Below are positions 1-12,627 of a stretch of 64,000 nucleotides of DNA, piece by piece. The position numbers and the translations under genes were made by a program. The notes under the pieces were generated by a model. The model saw nothing but the letters and a program-made list of their open reading frames with translations, ran no database searches and was not told the DNA's origin. Position 1 is the stretch's first letter, and the number at the start of each line of letters is the position of its first letter. The DNA lies in NCBI RefSeq assembly GCF_030867095.1, contig NC_081826.1, positions 40,340,001 through 40,404,000 on the forward strand. Direction: 5' to 3'. This stretch comes from Alligator mississippiensis. Its lineage: Eukaryota; Chordata; Crocodylia; Alligatoridae.

Positions 1-75
1 CTCTATTCCTTCATCCAAGCATTTTGTGACCTGGTCGTAAAATGAAACCAGGTTAGTCTGGCAAGATTCCAGATT
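1..75 (-). repeat. Possible CR1 LINE fragment
   Basis: The first ~75 bases resemble the antisense strand of a CR1 reverse-transcriptase region (a stretch reading as tcatagaag-ggaaaccaggtt-type sequence, followed by a segment like 'gtctggcaagattcc'). Similar wording occurs in old reptile CR1 copies read on the minus strand. The match is short and diverged and runs off the window edge, so this is a weak call made from memory of the family. Confidence 0.3.
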
Positions 76-2700
76 GCTTACTTTTTCTCTCTGTCTCAAG
101 TTTTTTCAGAGAGCCCTGTCTGCTACTCCAGATAGATCCATTTAATTTTCTTGTCCATTAATACAGAGAAGACTGAGACTGGTGGTATTCCAGACCAGCC
201 CACTCTCTCTGGATCCCGATCAACTGTTCTGGTTCTGCCTGGCAATAGAAGGGTACACAGATAGCTCCTGTTTTTCTTGCTCTTTTCCCATTAGAAAATC
301 ATTGAAATGTCTAAAAACATAATCTCTTTTACTAATTAGCATTTTCAATACTAAATTAACCCTTATTCCATCTACTCTGCTTCCTTTCTTTGCTTATAGC
401 CCTCTCAACCCTACCACATACAAGGAGATTAAGGCAGATACAACAGTGCAATGTAATTTGATTGGCCTCTTGTTTGCAAAGCCCAAGACTGTGGTCACTT
501 TTCCTCACTCATGTAATGGTTGGGGGAAATATGTACAATATGGCTAGAACTGTCTTTCCCCAAAATTAAGCTATAATATCCTGTTAACTATAATCAAATG
601 AAGGGTTATAAAGTTAATGCCATTATTCACACTTCAGAAAGCTAACTTGCTGTCCTAATGTCCTTGTTCACACATTACTGTTAGAGGGGCTGGCATAAAT
701 TGGACATTGGAAAGGAGTAAGACTTTAAAAACAAACTTAAATGTTCCAGACACATGTCCTCTTTTGGCTTATCCATCCCACTGTTAGTAGAGGAGCAGGT
801 GAATGAACCCCATGTGTTATATAATTCATGCTATTTGGTCCAGTGATTTTAGAATTAGAGTAGATGCAGCAGTAGCATAGAGCTTGACATTACACAATGG
901 ATCTAGTGATATGCCTAGGATGAAAGCTGGTGGCTTGGAGATAGATGTAGTGGTTGGTTGACTTCTGATACAGTGTGGTGGTGACACAGCCATTGCAGAG
1001 TTTCACAGTGGTAACTGTGCTTTAAGCTTTACATTACAATTGTACCTGTTCTGATCCCATCAACTGGGTTGAACTCTCCCAGGATCTGTACCTTACAATG
1101 TGACTAAAAATGTAACCACTCAGACCCTGTTTTGACCTGGTACAATAGCAATCCTGTGACAAGAACAAGAGAATTCCTCTGGTCATCACATGTCCCAGCT
1201 TGAACATCTTAGACAAGTAGGGGCCAACCTTTGTGGCAGGTGTGCCAAAATTAGCCCTGCACCCTCCCTAGATACCACTCTGATCCCATTCCCCTTCCTG
1301 ATTTGCTGCTCTTCTTTCTGCTTCTTGCCCTGTATGTTACTGTATTGCTGTCCCCCTCCCTGATATGCTCTGTGCCACACATACAGGCTGCCTGTGCCAC
1401 TTGTGGTATACATGTTGCAGGTTGGCCAGACCTGCCTGAGATGCTTCATAAATGACCCTACCTCCCCCTGCCCTGTGGAAAATGATGACTACCTCGAGGT
1501 AGGTTTTGGGATAGAGAGCTCCTATCTTATGAGTAATGCCCCCAACCTCAAATGGCATTTCTTCATCAACAAACTACCTAACTTCTGTTCTCACTAGGCC
1601 GTGCTACAGATCAGATGCCAGCAGTGTACCCTCATCAATACAAGCAACATCATCATTGGACCAAACAATACAAATGACAACTTCCATGGTTCATGTACAT
1701 GCTCCTCCACCAATGTCTTATATGCTATCATCTGCTTACATTGCCTCTCTGCTGTCTAAGTTCACCAGATGGGGCAGTTCCTACATAAAAGAATGAAGAT
1801 CATGAGAAAGAAGAGAGGGTCGTTAAAACCTGTGGAATGAAGAGCTTAGAAGGGGTCAGATAGATTATAATAAACCATCAAGTCAAGTGACTGTCGGTGT
1901 TATCTGATTTGAAATGTTGCTACCACTTCCAAGCAGTTGGTTTTAAACTTTGGGTGGACCAGGAATCAAATGGGGTGCAGATGCACTAGTGCACCCCTCC
2001 TGAATCCACCCCTAACTCCACAGGTACTTGAGGTAGGACAGTTGGCTTGTACCCTGTAACTAAAAGGATTTCTCCTGGGACAGAGCATTTAATTCTGGGA
2101 TCCTTTAGATGTAAAAGCCCATTCTCCCACTTTAAGTATCCATGAAGACTCGAGATAGTACTTTTTCCCAGGACAATTGGGGCTAATTGGAGTTAATTGT
2201 CATTCAAGCTGCACCAGTAAGTCACTGTTCTGGACTTCTTTAGATGCAGGTCAAAGCCTGCAACATTCAGGAAGTCTGGTATCCTACAGGCTAAAAACAG
2301 AATAAAACGCTTGGTCATGGGAGAAATTCAACTGTTTTTAGCAAATTACTGAGCTCCTATAGTTTATAAGCCTTTAGAAAGCTATTAAAATGTAATTTAA
2401 GACTTTTGGATTTCCTATGGTCTTCATGGCTGAATACGTACAAACTCTTTCCCTTCCTGCTGAGGTTGCTAGCCTTAGGAAATTTTCAACAGCAGTCTGT
2501 ATGGTAAATTATTTAAGGCAGTTTCAATTGTGAACTGCTTGCAGTTAGAACTAAAGTAAGAGCATCTGATTCTGTCACTTGGAGAGTTATTTTCAAAATG
2601 TCCACTATTTAGGTAAAGGTAGTTAGTATCTTGCACAAATAATGTTGCATTTCTACTCAGTTGCAATACTTGAACAAGATTAGAATGGTTTCCATTTCAT
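76..2700. other. STK3 last intron, no recognised element
   Basis: Non-coding sequence upstream of the last STK3 exon. Short open frames exist on the minus strand around 1186-1558, but I recognise no domain in them and they have no start or splice context. I see no RNA gene and no repeat that I can name. Part of it may be very old repeat sequence beyond recognition by eye. Confidence 0.5.
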
Positions 2701-2707
2701 ACACAAA

Positions 2708-3005
2708 TGGCACGTCTACATGAGATGTATCAATGTGCATTAGGCTAAGCTAATGCGTATTATAGGTGTGCATCTACACGTGTGCACCCTTAATGCACAT
2801 TAACTTAGGCTAATTGCACCTAAATTTGATACCTGCAAATACAGGTATTAAATTTAGGTGCAGTTAGTTAATGCGCATTAATGCACATGTAGACATGACC
2901 CAGCACTAACTTTAGTGCCAGTTCCCTGCATGTGTAGACACTTGCCAAAAATCGCTTAATGCGCATTAAAATTAATTGCCTTTAAATGCACTTCTAGATG
3001 TGCCC
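2708..3005. repeat. MITE with 'tctaca' ends and internal hairpin
   Basis: About 300 bp bounded by inverted ends: tggcacgtctacatg at the left, and atgcacttctagatgtgccc at the right, whose complement starts gggcacatctaga. Inside, 2812-2835 pairs with 2842-2865 (24-bp arms, two mismatches, 6-nt loop). The body is rich in 'taatgcgcatta'-type words. Elements with the same kind of ends recur at 14588-18029, 27767-28254 and 51443-51696, so this is one family of non-autonomous DNA transposons. The superfamily is not certain (hAT-like is a guess). Confidence 0.65.
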
Positions 3006-3365
3006 AAAGAGTGTTTTTGATTGCAAATTAGTTGCTCAAAGAAATTTGTTTTTTATCAGATGATAAAGCTTAATAACAATGGGTTCAATTCAACAGAAAA
3101 CAGGATTTCTGCCTAATACTGCATAAATGATGTTAATGATGATGGCAGTCTAGATGAGAGAGCCTTACTCTGCCTTCCTCATTTCAACTCCAGGTTTTGC
3201 TAATCAGTCACTCAAGTCAAGGAAAATTTCATGAAATGTCTGTAGAAATTTAGAAAGAAAAAAACTGTTTAAAAAACCTCCATGAGACATCAATAATCTG
3301 TTAAAAATAACATGCCATGCGGCATACTCCATTGTGATGGATGCAGTATGTGTTAGTTCCAAAAT

Positions 3366-4264
3366 TACTGTATTTACTCAAATCCAAGATGAGATTTTTT
3401 TTCACCAAAGAATATGGGGGGTTGCAGGGGAAGGGAAGCCTTATCTTAGTTTGAGTACTGGTTGAGGCAGGCAGCAGCTTAGCTCCAGATTCAGCCCTGG
3501 CCTCAGCATGGTTATGCAGTGGGAGGGGGGGTTGTGGTCAGAGGAGTGAGGGGTAGACTGTGAGGTAGGGGTAAGAAGGGAGAAATCCCAGGTGAGGGAG
3601 GGGGACAGTGGGGAAGACCCTGGGTAGAGTTTGGGGGCATGAAGGGGAAATCCATGGATCGGGGGGAGATCCATAGTGGGGAAGGGGGAGTGCAAGGGAG
3701 ACCCCACAGTTGGCCCCTCCCCCATCTCCCCCTAGCTTACCTTATGCTTGGGTCTGGGCTGGAGCTGTTGCTGCCACTTGTTTTGTTTGGCTGGGCTGGA
3801 ATGGGGTTACCATCATTGTCTTCCCTGGAGCCAGGGCCTAGCTGCCCCATAGGTAAGCAGCAGTGAGGAACAGGAGGTTGGGAGGGGGGCAGGTACTGAA
3901 GTGGGGTGGGCAGCAAGGTCGGGGGGCAGGCACTGGAAACAGGCAGCAAGGGAGCAGGCACAGTTATGGATAGGCAAGGGGTTGGATGGCAGGCCACAAG
4001 AGGGTCAGGGGGCAAGTAGCAGGGATGCCAGGCACAAAGGGGGGCAAGGGGCAGGAGGGAAAGGGGTAGAGGTCTGGTTCCTTCCTCCTGCTGTTGCTTT
4101 CCCTGCCACAGCTGTTGGTAAGATGAATTTAAGATGACTCTCTGATAATTAAGATGTATACATAGAATATTTTAACAAATTTATAATTTTCCATGTATAG
4201 AATCTAATTGTTGGGGAGGTCATCTTAAATTCAAAAATCACCTTGGATTTGAGTAAATGCAGTA
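3366..4264. repeat. TA-flanked MITE, copy A
   Basis: A ~900-bp non-autonomous DNA transposon. It starts TA-ctgtatttactcaaatcc and ends with the inverted match ggatttgagtaaatgcag-TA; the inverted ends agree at about 20 of 21 positions. The TA at both ends suggests a Tc1/mariner-type target duplication. The core is strongly strand-biased (long G-rich runs on the + strand, 3410-4080). An internal module near 4185-4208 (attttccatgtatagaatct) recurs in copies at 32548-33333 and 34154-34888. The 3' side of a Helitron starts directly after it. Confidence 0.7.
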
Positions 4265-4389
4265 ATTACATTTTACATCTTTATTTTAGGAAAGGGAATG
4301 AATTACATAACATTTTCTCACATAATCTTTTATTAGATGCCCTGTGCAGCATTGCTTGCGTGAAAATCCAATGAGCTATTTCTTGCTTG

Positions 4390-6520
4390 AGATCACATTT
4401 TATTGCACTTCAACAGCTTCACAACACTTCTGCATACACAGAATCCTGAAACACATCGCACTTCCTTACTATAAGAGCTTTACAACACTTCCATATACAC
4501 AACATTCCTTGTTTTGTTACTCAAGTCAGCAGTCACTGCAAATTGGATGTTTTCTGGCTGGGAGATTCTGGAAGCAAGCACATATAGTTGTCCTTGGGTG
4601 AAGACAGGATCCTGAAGGAACACTCCTACTTTTGTGAATATTTGGCCTTGGGCTTTATTGATGGTCATGCTGAATACCACCTGCACAGGGAACTGTCAAC
4701 ATGTTCATGTCAATGGAAATGTGTCGTCAGATGGTTTCACTGCTATCCGAGGAATTAGTACTCGTCTTTCTGATCCAACTATTTTTGCCTCAAGTAGTCT
4801 GCTGTTGATGACAGATTGCACCAATAACCATGTTCCATTGCACTGACTATCCTTAGGGGCAAGGTTTCACAAAAGCAGATGAGCATCCCAGGCTTAAGGT
4901 GAAGCTGATGAGGAGGCAAACCTGACACTTCCATGGAATCAGGTACTCAAATGACACAGCCATAACACTTTCATCCTCTGAAAGAGCATCTTTGCTTATA
5001 CAAATCCATTCTTGGCCTGGAAATTTTGCCACAATAGCATTGTTGATCTCCTATACAACAGAGTGATGTGGCGCCAAAATAACTCTTTCAGATGTCCATC
5101 CTGGATTTTGATAATTATCCAATAGATTTGGAAAATATCCATTCTATCATTACTGAGAGATCCAGAGGGATGCAGAGCTCAGGAGGCAGGGTAATAATTT
5201 CATCAGTATTTGGAACTTGGCCATTTCCCAGATCCAAAAGCCATTGAGCGTATTTTGCACTTCGTGCATCAAAACCTTCCTTACATATTCACATGTTGTC
5301 ATGAAGTTGAAAAATCTGGAAGTGGTTCCACAACTCGGATCACTTCAAGCATGCCTCTACTACTTGTTGCCGTGAGGCATTTTTCACAACAGGCAGGATT
5401 TGCTCAAAATCACCCGCAAGCATTGCACCAAAAGCTGTGTTATCCGGCACTTTATCAACTGGAAAGCTCCACTAACCAGCATCCAAGGGACACGGCAAAA
5501 GTGAAACTGGAAGTCCCACTTCCGGTTTTGCTGCCACAAGCTCAGTTCTTCTTTTTCAATTCTTCGGTCCACAGCCAGGGGCAAAGCAGCCTGTGCGGGG
5601 CCCCCCTCCCTGTCCCCCAGCACACTGACACTGGGGGAGTGCACCAGACGGTGCACATTTGATTAACCAGCGTCCCCCGTTCCTGGGAGATGCCAGATAA
5701 CAGAGCTTTTGCTGTATCACCTTGCCACCAAAAGATAAACTGCTCTGCAGTAAATCTTGCAGCATTCATTCTACAGCCTCCATCATGTACCGATGAGCCA
5801 CTGGTGCTCCATCTCAGATGATAGCTGCTTCTTGAATCAGCTCAGCAAGGTCAGACTATGCTGATATGCTGCAGGTGCTGGTTTTCAACACATTTAGAGG
5901 TACCTTGAACCTTGAGTGCATAGTCCTGCCATCTGTAAGCATGGTAGCAGCAATTCCACTGGATGCCACAGCCAGTGCAATGTTCTCTTCCCCACACACT
6001 GCTGAAAGAATGTTGAAGCAGAATGTTTTTTCCTGTACCACCAGGTGCATCAACAAATGCACAAAGTGGCTCTTGATTTTCTGCTGCTTTCAAGATTGCA
6101 TCCACCATTTGTCACTGAGCTGGAAGCATACATGGCAGCGAATCTTGAGCAATTTGGCATTGCTCCTGCTGGTTACAGTACAGCTCCTCTGCTAATGCAT
6201 TTGACAGCCTTTGAGTGGGGATGTCTTCCAAGAATGAGCAAGCTTGCTGTTTGGGATCATGGTCTATCGATGGGAGGTGATAGTCCTTCAACTCTTTGTC
6301 ATGACTGTTTAAATGTCTCTCAATATCAAGAACAACCATAGCATGAAGAATGTCATTAGACAGTGAAGCTGGTTTGCTATGGAGCTCAAAGTCCTCAACC
6401 ATCGCATCAATGTGACATTGAAGGAGTCCTGTTGGGTTTGATGGGTTGCAAAGGAGGAGCATTGTGACATACAGCTCCCTTATCTGACTGCCCAAATGTG
6501 GCTTATATATAGTAGGACTC
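4390..6520 (-). mobile_element. Helitron fragment: decayed PIF1-like helicase
   Basis: Minus-strand frames read as a Helitron helicase, a rolling-circle DNA transposon protein. At 6112-6500 there is the linker typical of Helitron Rep-helicase proteins (LYVTMLLLCNPSNPTGL). At 5856-6108 comes the Walker A loop (FVDAPGGTGK) and the Ia-like segment SSGIAATMLTDGRTMHSRF. Near 5340-5430 a GDFEQILPVV-like motif is found, and at 4480-4686 the C-terminal motifs MTINKAQGQ and GQLYV. The coding frame is broken by several frameshifts and by an insertion at 5429-5711. No Rep nuclease part is seen above ~6520, so the copy is 5'-truncated. The true 3' end (CTRR plus hairpin) was not pinned down. Confidence 0.85.
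5429..5711. mobile_element. Small inverted-repeat element inside the Helitron
   Basis: A 283-bp segment interrupts the helicase frame. Its ends form an inverted repeat of 21 bp with two mismatches (5429-5449, starting caaaagctgtgttatccggc, against 5691-5711). Inside, both flanks also carry a direct word taaccagc(a/g)tcc. The 'gttatccggca' wording resembles pogo/Tigger-type termini, but I cannot assign the family. The helicase sequence resumes on both sides, which shows that it arrived later than the Helitron. Confidence 0.55.
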
Positions 6521-6970
6521 GAGCCCAGAACAAACCCAACACGGCTATACCCTACTAAAACATTCAGTACCATAATAGCCTGAAGGGTAACGCTGCGCAT
6601 AAACCTGGCTGGCAGTCAGCAGCTTGCCCACAGGCACACATCGGTAAACTCGGTTCTCTCACCCAACTCCCTTTCCAAAGAATTTCAGCTATCTCAGTGA
6701 GGCTTCATACTTACTAACGGAGACAGCATGCAGTACGCATAATAGTATAGATGTAACTTATTTTGTATCCGTGTCAAATTGTATCTACCACTGAGCTTTG
6801 TAGGTTGCTAGTTGTGCTATGCAATACTTGAGGACCGGATAAAACCTAAGAAATAATGATCTTTGAATTAACCAAGGAAGTTTATCAGGAAGGGAGAATG
6901 CTGTTCACCACTGTTGGATGTAATGGCTTAATTATGTGGTGTCTTTGTAGAGTCCTGCAAACACTTAATA

Positions 6971-7201
6971 AAGGGGTAGGCAACCCCCGGCACGGGTACC
7001 AGAATGTGGCACATGAAGGCATTTTGCTTGGCATGAGCACCTTGAGGCAGAAGGCAGGGAGCGGGCTGGGGCTGCACTGCCACAAATAGGATTAGACCTC
7101 TTGCTGCTCCTCCCCCACTGTCCGCCCCGGCACACCAACATCTTACAAGCTGAGTTTGCAGGTGTTTTCGGCACATTGTCCAAAAACATTGCCGACCCTC
7201 G
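6971..7201. repeat. hAT MITE (GGGGTCGGCAA-type ends)
   Basis: A 231-bp element whose left end reads aaggggtaggcaac and whose right end complements to gggtcggcaatg. These are close to the CAGGGGTCGGCAA ends of hAT elements. The flanking 8-mers acttaata and cactaata agree in part, as expected for an old 8-bp hAT target duplication. Internal sequence (gtggcacatgaaggcattttgc) is shared, inverted, with the larger copy at 39173-39679. Confidence 0.65.
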
Positions 7202-8164
7202 CACTAATACAATATCTTTTCTTTGGCCTTGCCAGTCTCCATGCACCTGATATCAGATAAAAGGTGTTCTTAAAAAAAAAATCTTTGTCTCTTTTTCACT
7301 TTGTCAGTGGCCTGATTTTGTTTATTTACTTTTTCCTTTTAATATCCAAAGCAGTATCCATTAAGGCAGACAAGTATTCCAATGGCTTGGATCCCTTGGG
7401 TGACATGACTGAGATCATTCTGACATTCCTCACTTTTTGGATCTGGAAATTCACTTCCTTTACATCTGTAGTTTCCAGCCCATCTGTCTATAGTCTTTAA
7501 AGTGCATTCAGTTCTGTTTACTGGCTCTGTTCCTTGATTGAAATTTAGATAAAAAGTACCCAGCACATTCCTCTCTGGCTACGTGTACAAAATCTCTTAA
7601 AAAACAGAATAATTAGTTGGTCATTTTCAAACCATACATAAACATACATGGATCCAAGACCTTCTTGGTGTCTTTATAATGATTATTTAGAGGGAACAGC
7701 TAAATACTCCTATTAGGTCCAGGGTAGATTGTGAAGACCTCATCAGGAAGTGTCCTAATAAAAAGAAGACACTCATGTCAGGCCACACAGTGCGGGGCTG
7801 GCCTTTTTTTTTTTTTTTGCTGGAACTTAACACCTCTTGTGTACCTCATGGGAGGATCTGGCTTATGCTCTCAGGGTCAGACTAGTCATCAGATCTGTGG
7901 GGTTAGGAAACAAATTTCCTCATCAGTCAGATTGGCAAGGACTGTGGATTTATTTATTTATCTCCCACTGTAATGGGGGCATGACCCCATTCTTAGGATC
8001 CTCTGAACATATAGTAACCTAATAAAAGATTATAATGTCCTTGCCATGTCAGGGCATGGTCAGTACAGTTGTCTTTGCTCTTTTCCTGTAGCACAATTGT
8101 TGGTTTTGGATTTTCCTAGTGGCTGTGTGGTGCATGAGAGGGGTCAGGATAGATGCTGTTTTAG

Positions 8165-8235
8165 ACAAATTGTTGCCAGTGAAAATAAGGAACTGGCCTT
8201 GATGGCCCAGGAGGCTCTTCCAGTTCTCTGCACCT
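8165..8235 (+). repeat. Possible LINE 3'-tail remnant
   Basis: The phrase 'aactggccttgatggccc' followed by 'aggaggctcttccagttctc' resembles the 3' tail of CR1-like LINEs (…agatggcctctgaggtcccttccag…). No terminal microsatellite follows. The surrounding stretch 7730-8160 is low in recognisable content. Weak call. Confidence 0.3.
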
Positions 8236-8239
8236 AAAG

Positions 8240-10240
8240 CTGTACTTGCATCCCATTGCATGATGCTTTTCATACTCCATGGACCTCCATGGAACTCTGG
8301 ACTTGTCATTTTCTCAGAAGGAAGAGATAAAGAAAACCAGTGGGTCTCATTGCTCTCCTTCCTGCATGCCGTTTATAGGAGTGAGTTTGGCAAGCCTGTC
8401 TGGACAATAAGCTCTCCACACTGTACTGTAAATACACTCTGATAAAATGTCCATCCCAGGCTTGACCCTGAAAGAATGTCTGTATTGAAATGTGCTTTTA
8501 ATATATCAGTGCCATTTAACAACCAATGAAAGAATGAAACAGAATGTGAACAAACTTTATGATCAACAGCTTTAAAAGGGCAAAAGGAGTTGCTACTTGG
8601 GATCATAATATCATCTGTTAGGATGTAAATGTTATATTAGCCTGCTCTCGGAGCCTCACAAGTGAGCTAAATCACTGTAACTTTAACCTTACATGAAATA
8701 GGCTTACAGTTAGAAGGGTTTCTACTTTTGTGTATACTCTATCTACACCCTGAGCCCGCTTCTTTCTAAACAGAAATGTCTTCCTGCAGAGGCCTAATAT
8801 TCATGACTGTTTCCTTGTCAACTTGGAAGTCTCCTAGGCTACAGGTATCCTACACCTGGTGCCCTCTAAAGAAACAGCAAGCTGTACTAATTTTATACTA
8901 ACAAAAGGTGCTTTGTCCTTCTGGAGGTGTGGAGTTTGCGACTGGCTTTGCCCTAATCAGTTGCTCTTTCTGTGAAAAAGAATATCAAGAAACTTTAATG
9001 TGAATACAGTTGTGCACAAAAAGTTGCTTATTTTCTTGTTAAGTGTCTCTGGTTCCTGTCCATGTTTTTAATGAATTCCTGATATCAGTTTTCTCTGTAT
9101 TTCATTCAAGTTCTGACACTCAATTTTTAGTTTACTACTATGTATGATGTAGTTTGTTAATACTATTTGTAACATAGGGATTTGGACAGTGTATAGTAAT
9201 AACAGGGTTACTAATTTGCATGCTTCAGATGCTGATAGAAATAGAGCTCAAAAGTAATATTTTATTCCCCAAGGAAAATGGATCAGACTGTGTTGATGGA
9301 AAATTGCCCTGGATTCATGAACTCAATATTGACTCATTAGCAGGTTGATTCAGAAAGTATGTTTTCATTTTTTCCTGATGGAGGCAATTGCTAGATGGTA
9401 TATTTGTTCAATATGACTGAATATTTACCAACAAAGTATGGATACAACCTCAGTAAGACGGGGCTTTGGTTAATTTATGTAATTCCTCCTGCCATTTGAA
9501 TTTTGGTGATAACATTCACAATCAGTGAAGTGCTGTTGGAACACAAAGAGGACTCTGATAAGTACCTTGCCACCTGGGGCAACATAAAGCAATAAACATT
9601 AACTTCACTGTCATTTGTTTTCAGGTTTGAAACCATGGATTCCTTCCCACACCACAGGTGGGGAAGTGGTACCTGTAGTGCCCATTGGCCGGCAAAAATG
9701 CAGCTTTGACTATTCATAGCAACCAACATCCAAATTAGTCAATTTCTTTGTAGTCTCATTATTATTACTTTGTACATAACTCCTAAGCAATTAATGAACT
9801 GCTTAACATTTTGTGAAAATGTTAATTTGCTTTTTGGAAAGAAAACAGCTTGCTTACTAATTCCTTTCCATGAATTCAGGTTGTTGTTTCATGGAGTATT
9901 TATACAGTCTGGCAATTTGCTGAAGCACGTATGGCAGTGATCCACTGAATAATTTAAGACCGTTATACTTTTCAGAAAATACCTTCAAAGGTCTGTCATA
10001 GCATTATGTATAGATCCTAATAATTGGGACTAAAAATCAACAAGTCGTATTTGCTTAGATAGCATAATAGCCCAGGATACCATAATATCCATATAATTAA
10101 ACCAATAAATTGGCATGCTTACTTTTTGGAGCCTAACTAACATAACAGTAGCCGCATATCTATTTGTGATCATTTTCCAGGGTTCATATTACGTGCAAGT
10201 AGGCATGAGGTTTTTTTCCATGCTGGTATGTTATTTATAT
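8240..10240. other. STK3 last intron, no recognised element
   Basis: AT-rich intronic sequence with no long open frame, tandem repeat or terminal-repeat pair visible by eye. Confidence 0.5.
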
Positions 10241-10243
10241 AGA

Positions 10244-10545
10244 GTAATGGTGCCCAACCTTTTGGTCCCATGGGGCAGATGATGGTCCAGGGCCAGTTTG
10301 CGGGCTAGATCAGGCTCCCACACCCTTTGTGGCCCTGTCGCTGGGATTGGGCCCTGTATCACCCCAAGGCATTTGCCCTCTGCTGCCTGACCTAGTATGC
10401 AGGTCCACACCACCGGATCCACAGGTCTCCCCACCAGTCTGCAAATTTAGCAGCAGGAGTGCAGCATTTTACACTGCCAACCACTCCCCCCTTACCCCAT
10501 GGCCGCTATGTTTCCAGACCTGTGATGGCCAGGTGATGCTATAGA
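10244..10545. repeat. Possible hAT MITE, right end unclear
   Basis: The left edge tggtgcccaaccttttgg matches the CAGTGGTNCCCAACC-type start of hAT elements. The GC-rich body, unlike its AT-rich surroundings, ends near 10545, but I could not find the matching inverted right end or the 8-bp duplication. Confidence 0.35.
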
Positions 10546-10681
10546 GTGCTTTTCCTTTTTTTTACACTCTAGAAAGGTAAACTAAACAATTATATGAAAA
10601 GATACCAGCATGTTTGTTGTTCTTAGAGGTAATTGTATTAAATAGGGGTTATTCATGTTCTTTTGTTTGCTTGGTTTACAG

Positions 10682-10840
10682 TTAAAAAACCTAAGTTTAG
10701 AAGAATTACAAATGAGGCTAAAAGCTCTGGACCCCATGATGGAACGAGAAATTGAAGAGCTTCGTCAAAGATACACAGCCAAGAGGCAACCTATCCTTGA
10801 TGCAATGGATGCAAAGAAACGGAGGCAGCAGAATTTCTGA
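10682..10840 (+). CDS. STK3: STK3 last coding exon (SARAH domain)
   Basis: Last coding exon of serine/threonine kinase 3 (MST2), the Hippo-pathway kinase that, with SAV1, phosphorylates LATS1/2 and MOB1 in the cytoplasm. The exon encodes 52 residues ending KKRRQQNF and then TGA at 10838-10840. It covers nearly the whole SARAH coiled-coil domain (LKNLSLEELQMRLKALD onward), used for homodimerisation and for binding SAV1 and RASSF proteins. As far as I recall, it matches human STK3 residue for residue. The start is set by the acceptor tttgcttggtttacag ending at 10681; the exon begins in phase 0 with TTA (Leu). An upstream in-frame ATG at 10655 is intronic. The paralogue STK4 differs in this region, so STK3 is preferred. 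All other exons lie before the window. Confidence 0.97.
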   Translation, partial: LKNLSLEELQMRLKALDPMMEREIEELRQRYTAKRQPILDAMDAKKRRQQNF

Positions 10841-12148
10841 ATGTGTTTTACCCCCAAAGAAAATGTAGCTAATTGACATGGACTCTGGTAAATTGTGAAT
10901 CAGAAGGAACTCTATCTTTACAAGTTGTCTTTAATTTTAAATTGTGCTTTACAACCAAGCAAAGTTGGAGCACTGGAAGAACAGATGAGGAATTATGCAA
11001 AGACAGTGGAAAATATGTAAACTCTTCTGTGCATTTACCACACTTCTGTTTTCAGACCTTCAATGTAATGAAAGTTTATCTTGTTTCTTTTTGATCCCAT
11101 TCTGTTGTATAGTGGTAATTATGTGCTGTACATTGGAATCTGTATTTAGAGCACCTGGAAGACTTAGAAGTAATTCTTCATAGAGCAACACTACCGGGCC
11201 TTATGTTGCAATATATTTTCCTCCCATTTACTAGCATATTTATTATATACTCTTAGGTTATTCTATTTATTGTAAAGCCCATTTGTGTATTAAAGAATTG
11301 GGGAAGGGGAATTTAGGATAGTTATGGTGGAGAGTAGAGTCATATTGGATAACATTAGTGTATGAAGTATTCAAGAAAGGCTCACCACAATATTGTGCTT
11401 TAGAGTCCCAGTTTAGGAAAGCATCCCAGTTCAGGAGAATACTTAAGCACATAGTCAAATCCTATTGAAGTCAATAGGTGTAAAGCATATGCTTCAAGTT
11501 AAGCACAGGCTCTATTACTGTCCTGAATCAGGGGCTGTGGCTGTAAATGAGCAATACAATTGCTGCATTAGAGAACATTCATGTGGGGTACATTGCTGCT
11601 GCCGTTACTCATGTTGAGTGCTCTCTTACTACACAATGAAACAAGTGCCTACTCAGTTTTAATTTTTCTGTGGTGCAGGATAAGCAATAATTCAAGTCAA
11701 TCCTGTTGTGTAAATCTCTAGTTGCCATTGCAGTTCTTATAGTCTGATCAGTTTCAAACATCCTTTTGCACCGTAGATGTATAATGAAGGAATATCTACA
11801 CATTTTGGCCAGTGTTTTGATTTTTTACCTGTTTGGAGGGTGGGAGGGACTTGACTGGTTGTTTCTTCTTCGTTTGTGTTGCATTGCAGACATGTAGCTG
11901 TAAGGGCACTAGTTTAAAAGCCAAAGAAAATCAGTGGAAAACCTGTACCCTTTAGAATAAGTCCAAAAAAGAAACAAAGTTTTGTAGTGGCCTTAAAGGT
12001 GCAATCTTGCATTGGCTAAACCCCAAATTACTCATTTTCTTCTGTGGTAGTTTTCGGTGCATATCAAATGTAGCATCAGGTTCTTAATACCTTTGACTTC
12101 CTTTGTTTGTATCATCTGTATATCTGACAGGCGAAATGACCATGTTGC

Positions 12149-12154
12149 AATAAA
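12149..12154 (+). promoter_or_regulatory. Candidate STK3 poly(A) signal (proximal)
   Basis: AATAAA in the context gttgcaataaatacatc, about 1.3 kb after the STK3 stop. A T/GT-rich stretch (tttctactgtgttact) follows within 60 bases, as expected for a downstream element. Chosen by motif and position only. Confidence 0.5.
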
Positions 12155-12627
12155 TACATCAAACTCATTTGTATGAAAATGTGATCCACTTGCTGACCTT
12201 TCTACTGTGTTACTATTAATATCTTTACAGTCTTTTACCTTTCCTTTCCTTAACTGTGATATTCACATGTTTCTTTAAAGAAGAAAGCCAAAATTATCAT
12301 TACTTGCAAACTGAGGCTATAAAAATCTTAATGGTGACTATTGTATGGGCATCTTGTGTTACGTCTTTTCTGGAAGTTTTTAAACATCTCATACCTCTTA
12401 ACATTTACTGTAATCATACATGGACCATACATGCTGAACAGTGCAGACTTCCAAAACCAGGCATTCTTTTTTAAAGCTGAAACACAGAAAACAACACTTT
12501 TAAGCAAACTGGCCTATTTGTAACTGTACTGGGACCAATTTTTATTCTGTAGTTGTCTATGGCCATTGTTATGTAAACATGTGCATGCCCATGCATGTTT
12601 AACTCCAGCTTGCAAATCACAAAGTCA

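Noticed and set aside
1186-1558. Minus-strand frames of 73 and 87 codons that look more protein-like than average
   Set aside because: No motif I can name, no flanking mobile-element ends and no splice context; not enough to call a gene or fossil.
10655-10681. Upstream in-frame ATG as start of a small STK3-like gene
   Set aside because: The nine codons before 10682 read across a polypyrimidine tract and AG acceptor, so they are intronic.
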